Shown: piece after piece, positions 31,890 through 38,150 of the stretch
Position numbering within the stretch: position 1 is the first letter of the stretch
Layout: every line of letters begins with the position of its first letter
Source of the DNA: a virus
Length of the DNA stretch: 38,150 bases
Direction: 5' to 3' (one strand)
Virus record (IMG/VR): IMGVR_UViG_3300030389_004419
Span: 1-38,150 of that record
Notes under the pieces: model-generated
Told to the model about the DNA's origin: nothing
Databases searched by the model: none
Seen by the model: the letters and a program-made list of their open reading frames with translations, nothing else
Program-made: the position numbers and the translations under genes

Positions 31890-32277
31890 AGTATTTGAAG
31901 AAGAAATGCAAAACTTTATTACTGATTTTGCATCAAGTCTCGAAACAAGATTAAAAAACGGTATAAATTCTCTCGGAAAAGATATAAAAGGTAACCCTTT
32001 TGAAAGTGGTCCTTATGTAAGCTCCCCAATATTGAAAAAAACAGGTGCTATGGTTAATAGCATATCTGTAAAGTCTGAAAAATTCACAGTAAGCTCTGAA
32101 ATACCACAAGTTTTTGGTAAAAGTGGTAGAAATTATGCTGAAATTCACAATGAAGGCGAAGGGAATCAAAAAACAAGAGAGTTTTATGGTGTTCCTGAAG
32201 AATTTGATGAAAATGGCAAAAAACGTCAAGCTCTTTTTCAAAAAGCCCTTCAAAATATGGAAAGGCGGTTAAAATAA
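31831..32277 (+). CDS. Tail completion/virion morphogenesis-like protein, 148 aa
   Basis: Resembles the gpS/HK97 gp10-type morphogenesis family. It has an N-terminal basic helix (KTKVRLEFEKQAQN), a middle SSPILKKTGAMVNSISVK where the family has a Leu-x-x-Ser-Gly-like loop, then YAEIHNEGEGNQKTREFYGV, the AxIHNxG...REF(L/Y)G signature. It ends with a helix that would close the fold. It begins inside the portal gene by 59 bases and its stop overlaps the next start. Its place before the scaffold, not near the tail genes, is typical for phages that attach neck parts early. Confidence 0.75.
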   Translation: MAKKTKVRLEFEKQAQNPIKVFEEEMQNFITDFASSLETRLKNGINSLGKDIKGNPFESGPYVSSPILKKTGAMVNSISVKSEKFTVSSEIPQVFGKSGRNYAEIHNEGEGNQKTREFYGVPEEFDENGKKRQALFQKALQNMERRLK

Positions 32278-32504
32278 TGCCAAAAAAAGACAAAAATAAA
32301 CGTAAATTTTTAGATTCTGTAGATGAAATAGTAGATTTGTTAAAAAAAATAGATCAATCTACAAGTAGAATGAGAGAAATAGAAGAACAATACTTGGCTG
32401 GAGACATAAAAGAAGAGGTTTTAGTACCTATTACTAAAGAAGTATATGAAGAAATGCAATTATATTTATCAGATGTTCAAATAAGATTTATGGGCATTGC
32501 TTAA
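32277..32504 (+). CDS. Small helical head-module protein, 75 aa
   Basis: Lys-rich N-terminus (PKKDKNKRKFLDSVDEIVDL), then helices (MREIEEQYLAGDIKEEVLV, EEMQLYLSDVQIRF). Coupled to the preceding gene by TAATG. It has no recognised family. Position between tail-completion and scaffold genes suggests a minor assembly protein. Confidence 0.7.
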   Translation: MPKKDKNKRKFLDSVDEIVDLLKKIDQSTSRMREIEEQYLAGDIKEEVLVPITKEVYEEMQLYLSDVQIRFMGIA

Positions 32505-32515
32505 AAAGTTTTTTA

Positions 32516-32550
32516 TTACGTTTTACATTAACGTAACTTATTAACGTTAA
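32516..32550 (+). promoter_or_regulatory. TTAACGT repeats before scaffold and capsid
   Basis: TTAACGT at 32528-32534 and 32541-32547, the second within the palindrome TTAACGTTAA, plus TTACGTTT at 32516. They lie in the only sizeable gap of the head operon (64 bases), ahead of the high-level scaffold and capsid genes, and match the pair before the terminase gene. A second late promoter or a factor site is possible. Confidence 0.4.
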
Positions 32551-32568
32551 AATAATAGGAGATTTTTA

Positions 32569-33096
32569 ATGGTAGACCAGTCGGTTCAAGAAAATAACGT
32601 TCAGATGAACGAATCATCAGCTCAGGAGAGCAATGAGAGTATAGATTATAAAAGCCTTTATCTTTCGGAGATTGCAAATGCAAAAAAACTTCGAAACAGG
32701 GCACAAGTAGCAGAAGATGAAAACAAATCGTTGAAAAGCAAGATGGAAACAGATGCTGAAAAGAAAATGCGAAAAAATCAGGAGTTCAGAGAACTTGCTG
32801 ATAAATACAAAACAGAACGTGATCAAGCAATGGAAATTGCTCAAAAGTGGAACGATTATAAAACAAGCAAGAAGGAAAGTCTTTTAGCTAAATTGCCAGA
32901 TGAAGATAGAGAAGCTTTAAAGAATAAAGATTTAGAAACTATTGAATATTTTGCATCAAGAATTAATAAACCTTCTAATAACCCTAACCCAGTACCAGGT
33001 ACTGCTCGTTCAGAGAAAGTTGTCAAAAACTATAATGAACTTAGTGAAGAAGATAAAAGAAATAATTGGGAACAAATAGTCAATAGCTTTAGATAA
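32569..33096 (+). CDS. Capsid scaffolding protein, 175 aa
   Basis: Transient core around which capsid subunits assemble. Very charged and helical: KSLYLSEIANAKKLRNRAQV then EKKMRKNQEFRELADKYKTE, forming a long coiled coil (residues 30-105). A flexible Asn/Pro linker and a short C-terminal helix (LSEEDKRNNWEQIVNSF) likely dock to the capsid. It sits right before the capsid gene. No protease gene lies in the head module, so capsid maturation does not appear to use a phage protease here. A TAATAGGAGATTT leader supports the start. Confidence 0.85.
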   Translation: MVDQSVQENNVQMNESSAQESNESIDYKSLYLSEIANAKKLRNRAQVAEDENKSLKSKMETDAEKKMRKNQEFRELADKYKTERDQAMEIAQKWNDYKTSKKESLLAKLPDEDREALKNKDLETIEYFASRINKPSNNPNPVPGTARSEKVVKNYNELSEEDKRNNWEQIVNSFR

Positions 33097-33132
33097 CATT
33101 TAAATTAAAATTAGAAAGTGAAGGTAAAATAA

Positions 33133-34086
33133 ATGGCAACTGATATATATTCGGGTGGTGCCGTAGCCGCCGCTCAAAGTCCTGCTGTTACTGTTGCGGG
33201 TAGTGTCTTTATCCCAGAGGTTTGGGAAAAAGAGTTAGAATTAGCTTTTAAAAGAAAGTTAGTATTTGGATCATTAGCAAGAGACCTTAGTACAGGTGGT
33301 CAAATGAAAGGCGATACTGTACATATTCCAATGATAAATGAAATAGCATCAGGTACCAAAAAACCTGAAGAAGCAATTACTTGGGGTACAGGTGCAAGTG
33401 CTGTAACAGAAAACACTTTATCAATAGATCAACATACTGTTGCGGGTGTTTTAATAGAAGATTTGTTGACAGCTCAATCATCTTATAATCTTGTAAGTAT
33501 GTATTCAAATGAGTTAGGCTATAGTATAGCTTTAGCAATAGATGATTATATTGAAAATGCTTTATTAGACTCTTGTAAAAGTGCAGATGGCGCTATTAAT
33601 TCAATTGATTTGTCAGGCGCTATTACAACAACAGCAGAGATAGAATCTATTTTTGGAGCTGTTTGGGCACATGATCCTGACCCAGCAAATTGGTCATTAG
33701 TAGTTACTCCTGAGTGCTATGCTGGAATGGCTAATTTAGCAAGTTTTGGAGCTGGAACTCAAGGCGCCGCAATTGGTGCTGGTTTTACTACTTCGGGTAG
33801 ATTACCAAGTGGTACTTTAATGGGTTCTCCTGTTTATATTAGTAATAATATAACAACAGCTTCTACTAATATGGATAATTCTTCTCCTGGTACAGATAAT
33901 CAAACTGCCGCAGGGTATTGTATACATAAAACTGCTATTAACATGGCTTATTCTTTAAAACCACGTATGCAGTCTGAGTATTCAATAGATTATTTGGGTA
34001 CTAAAATGGCCGCTGATGCTGTTTATGGCTGTAAAGTTATAAACTCAAGCACAGACTTGCAAAAAAGAGTATTCATCTTTGATTAA
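33133..34086 (+). CDS. Major capsid protein (HK97-type fold), 317 aa
   Basis: Shell-forming protein. The N-terminal region GSVFIPEVWEKELELAFKRK, then LSTGGQMKGDTVHIPMI and the long spine helix YSNELGYSIALAIDDYIENAL, follow the HK97-like order of N-arm, E-loop and spine helix, as in many marine siphoviruses and P22/gp5-like proteins. The middle VVTPECYAGMANL and LMGSPVYISN are also usual in this fold. Ala/Gly/Ser-rich with no long N-terminal prodomain, consistent with a separate scaffold. Followed at 34106 by a strong terminator, as often seen after capsid genes. Confidence 0.88.
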   Translation: MATDIYSGGAVAAAQSPAVTVAGSVFIPEVWEKELELAFKRKLVFGSLARDLSTGGQMKGDTVHIPMINEIASGTKKPEEAITWGTGASAVTENTLSIDQHTVAGVLIEDLLTAQSSYNLVSMYSNELGYSIALAIDDYIENALLDSCKSADGAINSIDLSGAITTTAEIESIFGAVWAHDPDPANWSLVVTPECYAGMANLASFGAGTQGAAIGAGFTTSGRLPSGTLMGSPVYISNNITTASTNMDNSSPGTDNQTAAGYCIHKTAINMAYSLKPRMQSEYSIDYLGTKMAADAVYGCKVINSSTDLQKRVFIFD

Positions 34087-34105
34087 TAGTTAGTCGTTAA
34101 TAAAA

Positions 34106-34133
34106 TAAGGGGTGGGCAACTGCCCCTTTTTTT
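34106..34133 (+). terminator. Rho-independent terminator after the capsid gene
   Basis: AAGGGG (34108 region) pairs with CCCCTT across a short loop, followed by a seven-T run. The stem is the most GC-rich stretch in the late arm. It should reduce transcription of the lysis genes relative to the capsid gene. Confidence 0.85.
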
Positions 34134-34147
34134 AAAAAGGAGAAAAA

Positions 34148-34348
34148 ATGGCAGTTACAGTAGATACATTATCACATGATGCATTAGATAGCACAAAATT
34201 AGTAGGCACAGAAAGCTCATCTGCAGGTGTTTTACCTAAAGATATAGCTGATCTTTTAGATGATAGTGAGCAAGTTATATCTATTTCGAGTGTATATGTA
34301 GAACCAACAGGTAAAATTTATACAACTATTGTAAGAGAAACAGATTAA
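34148..34348 (+). CDS. Small unrecognised protein, 66 aa
   Basis: A TAAAAAGGAGAAAAA leader, partly made from the terminator, gives a strong start. The product begins MAVTVDTLSHDALDSTKLVG, acidic, with no Cys or membrane segment and a short beta-like end (VYVEPTGKIYTTIVRE). It could be a minor virion protein; its strong leader suggests good expression. Confidence 0.7.
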   Translation: MAVTVDTLSHDALDSTKLVGTESSSAGVLPKDIADLLDDSEQVISISSVYVEPTGKIYTTIVRETD

Positions 34349-34369
34349 TAATATATATTTTGGAGTTTT

Positions 34370-34768
34370 ATGTCGTTAATAGATTCAATAAAAGAAGGCG
34401 AAGGATACAGAGCTAAAGTATATAAGTGTACTGAAGGATATGATACAATAGGCTATGGCTTTGCTATTAAAGATTTAGATTTAGATGAAGAAGTTTGTGA
34501 TTTGATACTAATTAAAAAATTAGACAAGTTAATAGATAATACAAATAAAAAATTCTCGTTTTTAGCAAAGATACCTCAAGATAAGTGTGAGGTAATATAT
34601 GAAATGTGCTATCAACTTGGAATAAATGGAGTATCAAAGTTCAAAAAAATGCTTAAACATTTAGAAAATGAAGATTTTGAACAGGCATCTGTTGAAATGT
34701 TAGATTCTTTATGGGCTAAGCAAACACCAAACAGGGCTAAGAAACTTAGCAATCAAATGAAATCATGA
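34370..34768 (+). CDS. T4-type lysozyme (endolysin) with Cys at the Asp20 position, 132 aa
   Basis: Cleaves peptidoglycan between N-acetylmuramic acid and N-acetylglucosamine at lysis. The N-terminus aligns position by position with T4 lysozyme: catalytic E11 in EGEGYR, then C20 and T26 in YKCTEGYDTIGYG. The usual Asp20 is Cys here, a substitution known to keep activity in T4 lysozyme and seen in some phage lysozymes. The helical C-terminal lobe with NRAKKL at the end (T4 has a similar TPNRAK) is present. No signal peptide, so release needs the holin. It overlaps the next gene by ATGA. Confidence 0.92.
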   Translation: MSLIDSIKEGEGYRAKVYKCTEGYDTIGYGFAIKDLDLDEEVCDLILIKKLDKLIDNTNKKFSFLAKIPQDKCEVIYEMCYQLGINGVSKFKKMLKHLENEDFEQASVEMLDSLWAKQTPNRAKKLSNQMKS

Positions 34769-34992
34769 AAGAAGAAAAAGAGCATCGTGAATATGTTATT
34801 GGAGCTTTGTCAGAACTTAAAAGTGATACTGAACATATCAAAGAAGGTCTGAAAAAGAATGAAGAACATTTACTTGCAATCAATGGTAGAGTCCGTAAAA
34901 ATGAAAAGGAAGTTTCTTTTATTAAAGGCGTTGGTAGTATTGTTAGTGCTATTATTGGTGTCCTTTTTGGGTTTTTGATAAATAAAATATGA
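34765..34992 (+). CDS. XhlA-like holin/lysis accessory protein, 75 aa
   Basis: A charged coiled-coil N-terminal part (KEGLKKNEEHLLAINGRVRKNEKE split by a turn) followed by one C-terminal membrane helix (GVGSIVSAIIGVLFGFLI) and a short NKI end. This layout is that of XhlA/hemolysin-type lysis proteins. It overlaps the lysozyme and the phosphoesterase genes by ATGA. Likely acts in the inner membrane to let the lysozyme reach the wall; the second membrane protein at 35764 may be its partner holin. Confidence 0.75.
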   Translation: MKEEKEHREYVIGALSELKSDTEHIKEGLKKNEEHLLAINGRVRKNEKEVSFIKGVGSIVSAIIGVLFGFLINKI

Positions 34993-35777
34993 CCAAAAAA
35001 AATAACGGTGTTGTTCAGAGAGCTATTGTAACTCCTGATAAACACTTTCCTTTAGCTGACAAAAAAGCTATAAATGTTGTTTGTAAAGCTATAGAATTAG
35101 TAAAACCTGATACTTATATAGATTTAGGTGATACAGGAGAATGGGAATTATTTAGTAGTCATTATTGGAAAAATAAAGAAAAACCTCCGTTAGAAGTATT
35201 AATACCTATGTTGAATAAAGAGGTTCAACAAGTTAATAAAGGTATGAATATTATCGATAAGTCTTTAGATAAAATAAATTGCAAAGAAAGACATTTTATA
35301 CAAGGTAATCATGAACTATGGTTAGATAACTTTGTAAATAAACACCCATATTTACCGTCTTTTATGACTGAGACAGCATTAAAATTAGATAAAAGAGGAT
35401 ATAAATATTGGAAGTATGTATCGAGAAAAAAATTAAAAATAGGTAAATTAAACTTTACACATGGAGATTATGTTCCTATACATCATGCTAAAAAGCATTT
35501 AAGCTCTTATAAAGAGAATATTATATATGGACATACACATGATCTTCAAAGATTTACTGAAACAGGTTTAGGTGGAACACAAAGTGCTTGGAGTCTTGGT
35601 TGTTTAAAAGATATGAGTTCAGAAAGCAATGCATGGTTAAAAGGTAATTTACATAATTGGAATCATGCTTTTGCTATAGTTGATTGGTTTAAAAACGGAG
35701 ATTTTAAAGTAGAAGTAGTAGAAATAATAAAAGGTAGAACAACAGTATGGGGAGAGGTTATAGATGGCTCTAAGTAA
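34989..35777 (+). CDS. Calcineurin-like metallophosphoesterase, 262 aa
   Basis: Two-metal phosphoesterase. All motifs are visible: D17-x-H19 (PDKHFP), G47-D48 (IDLGDTGEW), G106-NHE, H158-G-D (FTHGDYV) and G181-HTH. The fold often hydrolyses nucleotides, nucleic acids or phosphoproteins; the substrate cannot be read here. Its placement between the holin-like gene and another membrane protein (ATGA overlap upstream, 14-base overlap downstream) is unusual for a DNA repair or nucleotide enzyme and suggests late action. No signal peptide. Confidence 0.88.
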   Translation: MTKKNNGVVQRAIVTPDKHFPLADKKAINVVCKAIELVKPDTYIDLGDTGEWELFSSHYWKNKEKPPLEVLIPMLNKEVQQVNKGMNIIDKSLDKINCKERHFIQGNHELWLDNFVNKHPYLPSFMTETALKLDKRGYKYWKYVSRKKLKIGKLNFTHGDYVPIHHAKKHLSSYKENIIYGHTHDLQRFTETGLGGTQSAWSLGCLKDMSSESNAWLKGNLHNWNHAFAIVDWFKNGDFKVEVVEIIKGRTTVWGEVIDGSK

Positions 35778-36204
35778 AGAAGAAATACTGAAAAAGAAAA
35801 AAGAACGGGCGGCAGCCAAAAGACTTATGATAGACAAGTTAAGATTTTGGGTAGGTGTATTTTCTGTACCTACCATTCTTATAATGGCTTGTATGCTTAT
35901 TGCCTCTGCTTATTTCTTAGGTGAAAGTCAATTAGCTGTGGTCACGGGTCTAATTTCCACAATTACAATTGGTCTTATTAATGTTTTAAACGGAATGGTG
36001 GCGCCTCCTGCACCTGAGGATCCTTTGGCTGTAGTTGCAAAAGATTTAGTACATCACTTGCAAGATCAATCTAATAAAGATATGGAAGTGTCTATGGATA
36101 GAAACAAAATTAAAATTGGTGGTAATGGTGTGAAAATGGAGTCTAAAACTCCTGCTAATCCTGTTTGGGGAGATGATAAACCATTAAAAAAAGGTAAAAA
36201 GTAG
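35764..36204 (+). CDS. Two-helix membrane protein, holin candidate, 146 aa
   Basis: A Lys-rich N-terminus (EEILKKKKERAAAKRLMIDK) is followed by two membrane helices (VGVFSVPTILIMACMLIASAY split in the middle, and LAVVTGLISTITIGLINVLNG), a class II holin layout. A long soluble tail (residues 80-146) has a Met-Asp-Arg region (KDMEVSMDRNKIKIGGNG) and a basic end (KPLKKGKK). Many phage holins are shorter, so the tail is extra. It starts within the phosphoesterase gene; its stop overlaps a GTG start. Confidence 0.72.
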   Translation: MALSKEEILKKKKERAAAKRLMIDKLRFWVGVFSVPTILIMACMLIASAYFLGESQLAVVTGLISTITIGLINVLNGMVAPPAPEDPLAVVAKDLVHHLQDQSNKDMEVSMDRNKIKIGGNGVKMESKTPANPVWGDDKPLKKGKK

Positions 36205-36434
36205 TGGACTTTACTACATATCTTATTTATGCTATATCATTCACTATTGTTGGGGAAGGTTTAAACTGTATGTACCCAAGAATTGAAGATCATTATGATA
36301 GCGAAGGATTAATATGTAGTTGGGAAGAAGATGATTTTTATTTAATAAATAATCAATATATTTTAGCTCCAGAAGATTCTACTGATAATTATTTTGAAGC
36401 TAAGGCTCGTAAAAGATATTGGGAAAATCAATAA
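36204..36434 (+). CDS. Small protein with N-terminal hydrophobic helix, 76 aa (GTG start)
   Basis: GTG at 36204 overlaps the previous stop (TAGTG). The first 20 residues (DFTTYLIYAISFTIVGEGLN) form a signal-anchor-like helix; the remainder is acidic and Tyr/Asp-rich (WEEDDFYLINN). It is followed by another small membrane protein. An i-spanin or envelope role is possible in this lysis cluster, but no lipobox or spanin motif is clear. Confidence 0.7.
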   Translation: MDFTTYLIYAISFTIVGEGLNCMYPRIEDHYDSEGLICSWEEDDFYLINNQYILAPEDSTDNYFEAKARKRYWENQ

Positions 36435-36544
36435 TGAAATTGTTAATTGCTATCTTTGAATCTTTTTTTATATCTATACCAATATTTATATGCTATATCG
36501 CATTAAAAATAAAAATACAAGAGTGGAGAGAAAGAGAGAGATGA
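36434..36544 (+). CDS. Small single-span membrane protein, 36 aa
   Basis: TAATG overlap with the upstream gene sets the start. Almost all of the product is one hydrophobic helix (MKLLIAIFESFFISIPIFIC), then YIALKIKIQEWRERER with a basic end. Its length and charge fit a membrane protein of the lysis cluster. Function not assignable. Confidence 0.62.
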   Translation: MKLLIAIFESFFISIPIFICYIALKIKIQEWRERER

Positions 36545-36545
36545 G

Positions 36546-36713
36546 TTGTATGAACAACTGATTATTATAATTTTTGCTATATCGTTACATTATGTATTAG
36601 AGTTTGGTGCTAAATTAGGCGATTATAGTTGCCCAGAATATTGCGAGGTAAACCATAAACATATAATAAAGAAGGAGAAGTTAGATGGTAGTAATCATAA
36701 AGATGGTGATTAA
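36546..36713 (+). CDS. Small membrane-anchored protein, 55 aa (TTG start)
   Basis: No ATG fits, but TTG at 36546 follows a purine-rich GAGAGAAAGAGAGAG and lies one base after the preceding stop. The frame encodes YEQLIIIIFAISLHYVLEFG, one membrane helix, followed by a Cys pair (DYSCPEYCEVNHKH) and a charged tail. The two Cys could pair in the periplasm. The start codon is tentative. Confidence 0.5.
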   Translation: MYEQLIIIIFAISLHYVLEFGAKLGDYSCPEYCEVNHKHIIKKEKLDGSNHKDGD

Positions 36714-36840
36714 AATGCTTTTTACTGAAGCTATGAAAAAGAAATTAGTTGTTGCAGTATTAGATCATGTTGTTGCATCGTCTAAAAATAAAATGGACGA
36801 CAAAGCTTGGGCTATAATTAGAAAACAACTTGTAAAATAA
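36685..36840 (+). CDS. Small helical protein, 51 aa
   Basis: A near-ideal GAAGGAGAAG leader precedes the ATG, which lies inside the end of the previous gene. The product begins MVVIIKMVIKMLFTEAMKKK and continues VVAVLDHVVASSKNKMDD, with a hydrophobic then amphipathic helix and a basic end. The stop overlaps the next start (TAATG). Function unknown. Confidence 0.65.
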   Translation: MVVIIKMVIKMLFTEAMKKKLVVAVLDHVVASSKNKMDDKAWAIIRKQLVK

Positions 36841-37454
36841 TGCCTAATATATCTTTAGAAAAACATCTTGATAAAAATGTAAAACCTTTAAAAGTAGATG
36901 ATAAAAATCTACCTTTAGAGATTTCTGAAGATAAAGTATTATATAATAAAACAGCTACTGAAGATAGAGAAATAGCAAATAAAAAATATGTAGATGATAA
37001 TTCAGGTAGTGGTGGTATAAGTGTAGATAAGTTTTATAGATCATCTGCTTTTTATCATGGTGGTGCAAATCTTGAATATATACCATTAGCAGGGGGTGCT
37101 ACAGGAGAAGTATCAAGTTTACAAGACTACACTACTGATGATAGTAATTTTATTTGTCCTTACGATCTTAAAATAACTACAATATATGTACAAGCTACAA
37201 GAGCAAGTAGTTCGAGTTCTATTGCAGGGAATACATCTATGAGGTTATATAAAAATGGTTCTGCATTGTCTAATAGTGTAACAGTAAATATGTCTACAAT
37301 AGGATATAATAGTACAGATATATATACAGTTTATACATTTGATTTTAGTGGAGAAACTAATACATATTCAGCAGGTGAAATTATGCAAATATCTATTGAT
37401 CCCACACTTTCAATATTTTATGTAACCGTAACAGTAGTAGGAGAATATACATAA
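36840..37454 (+). CDS. Fibre-like virion protein, 204 aa
   Basis: The N-terminal 60 residues include REIANKKYVDDNS, a short motif typical of phage tail and fibre proteins where a trimeric stalk begins. The remainder is a beta-rich Ser/Thr/Asn domain (RLYKNGSALSNSVTVNMS, DPTLSIFYVTVTVVGEYT), probably a receptor-binding or head-fibre tip. No membrane helix. It overlaps the next fibre-like gene by one base, so both are made together. Confidence 0.72.
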   Translation: MPNISLEKHLDKNVKPLKVDDKNLPLEISEDKVLYNKTATEDREIANKKYVDDNSGSGGISVDKFYRSSAFYHGGANLEYIPLAGGATGEVSSLQDYTTDDSNFICPYDLKITTIYVQATRASSSSSIAGNTSMRLYKNGSALSNSVTVNMSTIGYNSTDIYTVYTFDFSGETNTYSAGEIMQISIDPTLSIFYVTVTVVGEYT

Positions 37455-38150
37455 TGAGTTTAGAAAACAAAACAATAGCAAATACATATAAAGATTTATT
37501 ACAAATAGATAATGGTAATAATGGAATAGGTGCAGTTATTAAAACAGTTAAATCAGGAGATGGTGAAAATTCAGCATTAAGATTGGCAAACGATATAGTG
37601 AGTATAAGACCAACAACTGCTGAAACTACAACAGCATTAAGAGTGCAATCTTATGAAGGAAGTACATTACTGCAAGCAGATTCTACAAATACAGCAGTAA
37701 AAGCATTGGGTCAATATGTAAATACAGGTGTTCATCAATTTCATTATACATCTGTAAATGCAAAGCCTACATCTGCAAATACTTGGAGTGCTTTAGATGC
37801 TCAAAGTGGAGGTGGTAGATTTAGAAGTACTGTAATAGAATTGGGTACAGGTTCATCTCCTGCGACAACTTATGATGTGTCAGGTGGAAATGTAGCTGAT
37901 GATTTGGTACAATCAATTTGGTATGTTCCATTTAATATAACTATAGATTCTGTAAAAGTATGGTTTGGGCAAGATTCATCTTCAGGAGATGTAGTTAAAT
38001 TTTCGGTAATGGGATATTCGATAGATACAAGCAATGGAGGAACAGGTGGAGATTTGAGTGGTGGGATTGAACATTGTGTGTCGCCATCAACGATAACAGG
38101 GACTGGATATAAAACAGCTTATAATCAAGACTTAACAATAAGTTCTGCCG
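37454..38150 (+). CDS. Fibre-like virion protein, 3' end missing at window edge
   Basis: Begins MSLENKTIANTYKDLLQIDN, a start I associate with a family of marine phage structural proteins that often occur as several neighbouring copies. Two further domains follow: ALRLANDIVSIRP then SYEGSTLLQADS, and a Trp-containing jelly-roll-like segment (VQSIWYVPFNITIDSVKVWF). From codon 177 it matches the left-edge fragment in frame. If it ended like that copy it would be about 266 residues. It lies between lysis and neck genes, so it may be a capsid or neck fibre rather than a tail fibre. Confidence 0.78.
   Translation, partial: MSLENKTIANTYKDLLQIDNGNNGIGAVIKTVKSGDGENSALRLANDIVSIRPTTAETTTALRVQSYEGSTLLQADSTNTAVKALGQYVNTGVHQFHYTSVNAKPTSANTWSALDAQSGGGRFRSTVIELGTGSSPATTYDVSGGNVADDLVQSIWYVPFNITIDSVKVWFGQDSSSGDVVKFSVMGYSIDTSNGGTGGDLSGGIEHCVSPSTITGTGYKTAYNQDLTISSA
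37982..38150 (+). repeat. Right-edge copy of the 169-bp diverged repeat
   Basis: Aligns base for base with 1-169, with about 26 differences, mostly silent. It ends at the same codon as the left copy does at base 169. Confidence 0.9.

Noticed and set aside
1-38150. Simple circular genome with terminal redundancy
   Set aside because: The overlapping ends differ at about 15% of positions, which true redundancy would not show. Paralogues or mixed variants remain possible.

Overview
The window looks like most or all of the genome of an AT-rich, tailed, siphovirus-type bacteriophage, probably marine. It has a complete HK97-type head set (small and large terminase, portal, scaffold, capsid), a long-tail set (tail tube, frameshifted tail assembly chaperone, tape measure, tail tip) and lysis genes. 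Gene packing is very tight, with many ATGA and TAATG overlaps. There is no integrase, recognisable repressor family, tRNA or rRNA gene, so nothing points to lysogeny. The host cannot be read from the sequence. The marine guess rests on protein style: a tail protein beginning with a KTIANTYKDLL segment, a 25-residue Lys-rich peptide, and GCTD..DDGSC, LamG, PKD and dockerin-like modules. Frequent Shine-Dalgarno sites argue weakly against a typical flavobacterial host.

The layout is two opposing transcription arms. A control region at 27710-28068 separates them, and they meet tail to tail at 16711/16712 with no intervening base. The rightward (late) arm starts at 28069: terminase small subunit, a 2-oxoglutarate/Fe(II) oxygenase-like protein, terminase large subunit, portal, a tail-completion-like protein, scaffold, capsid, a strong terminator, lysozyme, XhlA-like holin, metallophosphoesterase, further small membrane proteins and fibre-like proteins up to the right edge. 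The same arm continues at the left edge: structural proteins, head-tail connector, a tail-terminator-like protein carrying two LamG domains, tail tube, two very basic small proteins, tail chaperone with a -1 frameshift, tape measure, and a 1435-residue tail tip protein with Cys-rich repeats, PKD and a C-terminal dockerin-like domain. Both window edges lie in homologous stretches of the same gene family (169 bp, about 85% identical by eye). The window is therefore either a near-complete genome broken inside a repeated fibre gene, or a segment between two paralogues.

The leftward (early) arm, 27709 down to 16712, starts with a small basic protein flanked by GAGTC-type inverted repeats and followed by its own terminator. 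A dense series of small genes follows, mostly unrecognised, several with one membrane helix or a zinc ribbon. Then comes a recombination and replication set: Cas4-like PD-(D/E)XK nuclease, gp88-like protein, ERF/Rad52-type annealing protein, SSB-like protein, an ABC ATPase-GNAT fusion, DnaB helicase and RuvC resolvase. No DNA polymerase or primase is visible, so host enzymes presumably do synthesis.

Points that stand out are the ABC-GNAT fusion, the dockerin-like and PKD tail tip, the LamG-bearing tail terminator, an oxygenase between the terminase subunits, 10-bp-phased TGTTACA arrays in the control region and upstream of the early genes, and a 120-nt nested fold at 20751-20870. Also notable are a lysozyme with Cys in place of the usual catalytic Asp, and a 35-nt pyrimidine repeat found in two unrelated places.
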